This document shows positions 62,147 through 64,000 of a stretch of DNA of 64,000 nucleotides, one piece after another; within the stretch, counting starts at the first letter, position 1, and every line of letters starts with the position of its first letter. The translations under genes and the position numbers were made by a program. The stretch is from contig JAETRR010000015.1 of NCBI GenBank assembly GCA_021770065.1, positions 1-64,000 on the forward strand, written 5' to 3'. The notes beneath the pieces are model-generated. The model worked only from the letters and a program-made list of their open reading frames with translations, ran no database searches and had not been told where the DNA came from. The stretch comes from Lachnoclostridium sp. (GTDB lineage: Bacteria > Bacillota > Clostridia > Lachnospirales > Lachnospiraceae).

Positions 62147-63994
62147 TCAATTCATAAAACTATAATTCATCTTTATAATTTCGTACAACTTGTCTCTATC
62201 CATCTCCTCCTTATGAAGAATTCCTATCATTTTATGCAGCTTTTCTCTGTCTTTTTTATGCACCTTCAGTTCATCCATAATCTCAGATACAATGTCCCTT
62301 TGTGATTTATAAACATTTGTTCTGTTAATTATTGCATTTTTCAGAATTTTCTTTTGAGAGTCAGACGGCTCTTCTACATGCAAGTACCCATTCTCATTGA
62401 CTTCTTCTATACCATTTACCAATTCCTGTATTTTCCCCATATTATCATTCGGCAGAATAAAATAAGAGGTTATAAATGACCGTGTCAACATCATATAAAT
62501 TGAATTTCTTGTCTGAAAATCATTCGACAGCTTCCCCTGCATAAAGCATATAACAAATGGAAACTCTAATCCTTTAACATTATTTCTATTACTTATAAAC
62601 AATGCTCCCTTTTTCTTTTCCTTTGTCTCATATCCTATATTAACATCCCAATTAAATTTCTCTGCTATAGCATTCTCCAGACTATTCGCCAGACTATAAT
62701 TGTCATTACTGTTTTCCAAAAACATAATTCCAACATCATCCGGCTGGAGCGTAGGATTTTGTTTCTTTAGATTTTCTATCACTTCCAAAATACTTTTCAA
62801 ATATTCTTCTCCAGGCTTCGAAATAATTTCAATACTTTTCGTTCCTGTATTTCCCAAATCTTCAAAGCGTCTCAAAGGTCTTCTATGCAAATCGTAATAC
62901 CCATTTTCTTTCTTTATATCATATCCGCAATCTTCCCATGCTTTATCGTCCAGCCATCTAAGTATATTTCCTTTTTCGAATAGCCCCATTCCAATGGCAT
63001 GAGCACACATTAACGTTCTGGGATCTGTTCGATAACACTTATTTAAAAGAAAATCAGGCTCCACAACACTTACATCTGTCGGATCAAATACATTTTGGAA
63101 TATATCTCCTGCAACATACACACACTCTTTTGCAACTAACGAACATAATGCAAAAAAATTCTCTGTAAAATCCTGGCTCTCATCAATAAGTATATAATCA
63201 AAACAATAGCTGAACTTATCCAGTTTTCTTAAAGCCTCCAACGCTCTTCTACAGATAGCATCAAACGTGGTATTATAAGAGAATCTCTCAAATGGAATAT
63301 TATAATAATCACAAATAAAGCTGTATACACCTGAATTTTTATCTGCCTTAGACCCCCAGCCGCTCATTACCCATAGCTTTTCTTCCCATTTTATCTGCTC
63401 CTCCACTTTCATAAAGTCAAAAAATTCAGGAATCCGCTCCCTTAAATTTTCCGCCAAAATTTTATTATGACAGGTAAAAACGATCCTAATATCTTCATTT
63501 TTAACATATAATTCTTTAATCTTATGCAAAAGCAGTTCTGTCTTTCCTGTACCTGCCAGCCCTTGAATCGTAATTCTCTTTTTCTTTGGTTCGTCATAAA
63601 TAAATCTTGTCTGATCACCATCAAACAAGACGATCTTCCGTTTAATCTTTTCTAATATTGTATCCGGATATTCTACTCCCGTTCTCTCAATATCATTAAT
63701 ACTTCCTGTCAGCAAAGAAATCAAGAATTCACTTTTCCGTTCTTTTTCTTTATTCTCCAATCTGTATTCATCTAGAAATTCTTGAATACTCATACCTTTG
63801 ACTGAAGCATAATCCGTTACTTCAATAAAGTCTTTCCTCCAATTCCTTTGCCGGCCCAAAACCTTTAAATAATCGTATTTATCTGAAATATGGCCGATAT
63901 CATCAAGAAAGTCTTCCACATAATCCTCAAAGGCCTCTTCATTCTTTCCATAATTCATAAAAATTACTTTGTGCTTCGGAATCAGTATTACCAT
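62147..63994 (-). CDS. UvrD/Rep-like superfamily I helicase, possibly 5'-incomplete
   Basis: 615 residues from the first ATG at 63994; the frame is open to the window edge, so the true start may lie outside. Motifs: Walker A QGLAGTGKTELL (about 144-155), motif II YILIDESQDF (about 267-276), a KCYRTDPR motif (motif IV-like), NNVKGLEFPFVICF (motif V) and YMMLTRSF (motif VI). The N-terminal 110 residues are a separate unknown domain. AT-rich, like its partner. Helicase plus small unknown protein resembles two-gene defence modules (inference). Confidence 0.75.
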   Translation of the reverse strand: MVILIPKHKVIFMNYGKNEEAFEDYVEDFLDDIGHISDKYDYLKVLGRQRNWRKDFIEVTDYASVKGMSIQEFLDEYRLENKEKERKSEFLISLLTGSINDIERTGVEYPDTILEKIKRKIVLFDGDQTRFIYDEPKKKRITIQGLAGTGKTELLLHKIKELYVKNEDIRIVFTCHNKILAENLRERIPEFFDFMKVEEQIKWEEKLWVMSGWGSKADKNSGVYSFICDYYNIPFERFSYNTTFDAICRRALEALRKLDKFSYCFDYILIDESQDFTENFFALCSLVAKECVYVAGDIFQNVFDPTDVSVVEPDFLLNKCYRTDPRTLMCAHAIGMGLFEKGNILRWLDDKAWEDCGYDIKKENGYYDLHRRPLRRFEDLGNTGTKSIEIISKPGEEYLKSILEVIENLKKQNPTLQPDDVGIMFLENSNDNYSLANSLENAIAEKFNWDVNIGYETKEKKKGALFISNRNNVKGLEFPFVICFMQGKLSNDFQTRNSIYMMLTRSFITSYFILPNDNMGKIQELVNGIEEVNENGYLHVEEPSDSQKKILKNAIINRTNVYKSQRDIVSEIMDELKVHKKDREKLHKMIGILHKEEMDRDKLYEIIKMNYSFMN

Positions 63995-64000
63995 TGCACT

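Noticed and set aside
1..64000. tRNA or rRNA genes.
   Set aside because: No cloverleaf with a T-loop (GTTCGAATC-type) and CCA-adjacent acceptor, and no rRNA signature, was noticed in the intergenic regions on reading; a tRNAscan run would settle it.

Overview
The window looks like a chromosomal piece of a Clostridia (Firmicutes) genome, most likely Lachnospiraceae. The reasons are the SCIFF peptide with its radical-SAM maturase beside a fused SecDF, the gene order secDF-recJ-apt-relA-MBL hydrolase-hemZ-(HD)-hisS-aspS, a fused clostridial-type PurL, a DUF1540 protein, tandem AAA-ATPase/PD-(D/E)XK genes, and strong AGGAGG ribosome binding sites with occasional TTG starts. I see no tRNA, rRNA, CRISPR array, transposase or phage structural gene. 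Taxonomy is inferred from gene content only.

Layout. 0.1-0.8 kb: a LUD-domain protein behind a palindromic repeat. 0.85-9.5 kb (minus): an envelope operon of MacB-like ABC ATPase, membrane-anchored CARDB-like protein, MacB/FtsX permease and N-acetylmuramoyl-L-alanine amidase, followed by an MBG/YDG-type surface protein that has its own promoter. 9.9-13 kb: glyA, a DUF1294 protein and an anaerobic sulfatase-maturase-like radical SAM enzyme. 13.2-28.2 kb (minus): a long housekeeping operon read scfA-scfB-secDF-recJ-apt-relA-MBL-hemZ-HD-hisS-aspS. 28.4 kb: a small TIGR04086-like membrane protein on the plus strand.

28.9-48.2 kb (minus) is the least explained part. It is a five-gene operon with a clear promoter at 48.24 kb, read in the order: ComEC-like metallo-beta-lactamase protein (620 aa), a protein ending in a Hint/intein-like domain (506 aa), an FN3-like protein (737 aa), an unrecognised 1071-aa protein, and a 3351-aa giant. 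The giant has a beta-rich N-terminal third and a run of diverged LysM-like modules about 45 residues apart. None of the five shows a signal peptide or membrane segment. This is the best candidate for an undescribed system.

48.5-59 kb: a CNNM/CorC-type membrane protein, two paralogous AAA/PD-(D/E)XK proteins, a DUF1540 protein, purL and a LysR regulator. 59.1-64 kb (minus): a Cas4-like-nuclease/DinG-type helicase, preceded by a visibly AT-rich pair (an unknown 211-aa protein and a UvrD-like helicase running to the window edge) that looks acquired.

Three families of hairpin-forming interspersed repeats (called A, B and C here) occupy intergenic spaces. Families A and B end directly in an extended Shine-Dalgarno string, GAATAGGAGG, that also serves several genes without a full repeat. 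Two full copies of family B show a compensatory base-pair change, which points to a selected RNA structure.
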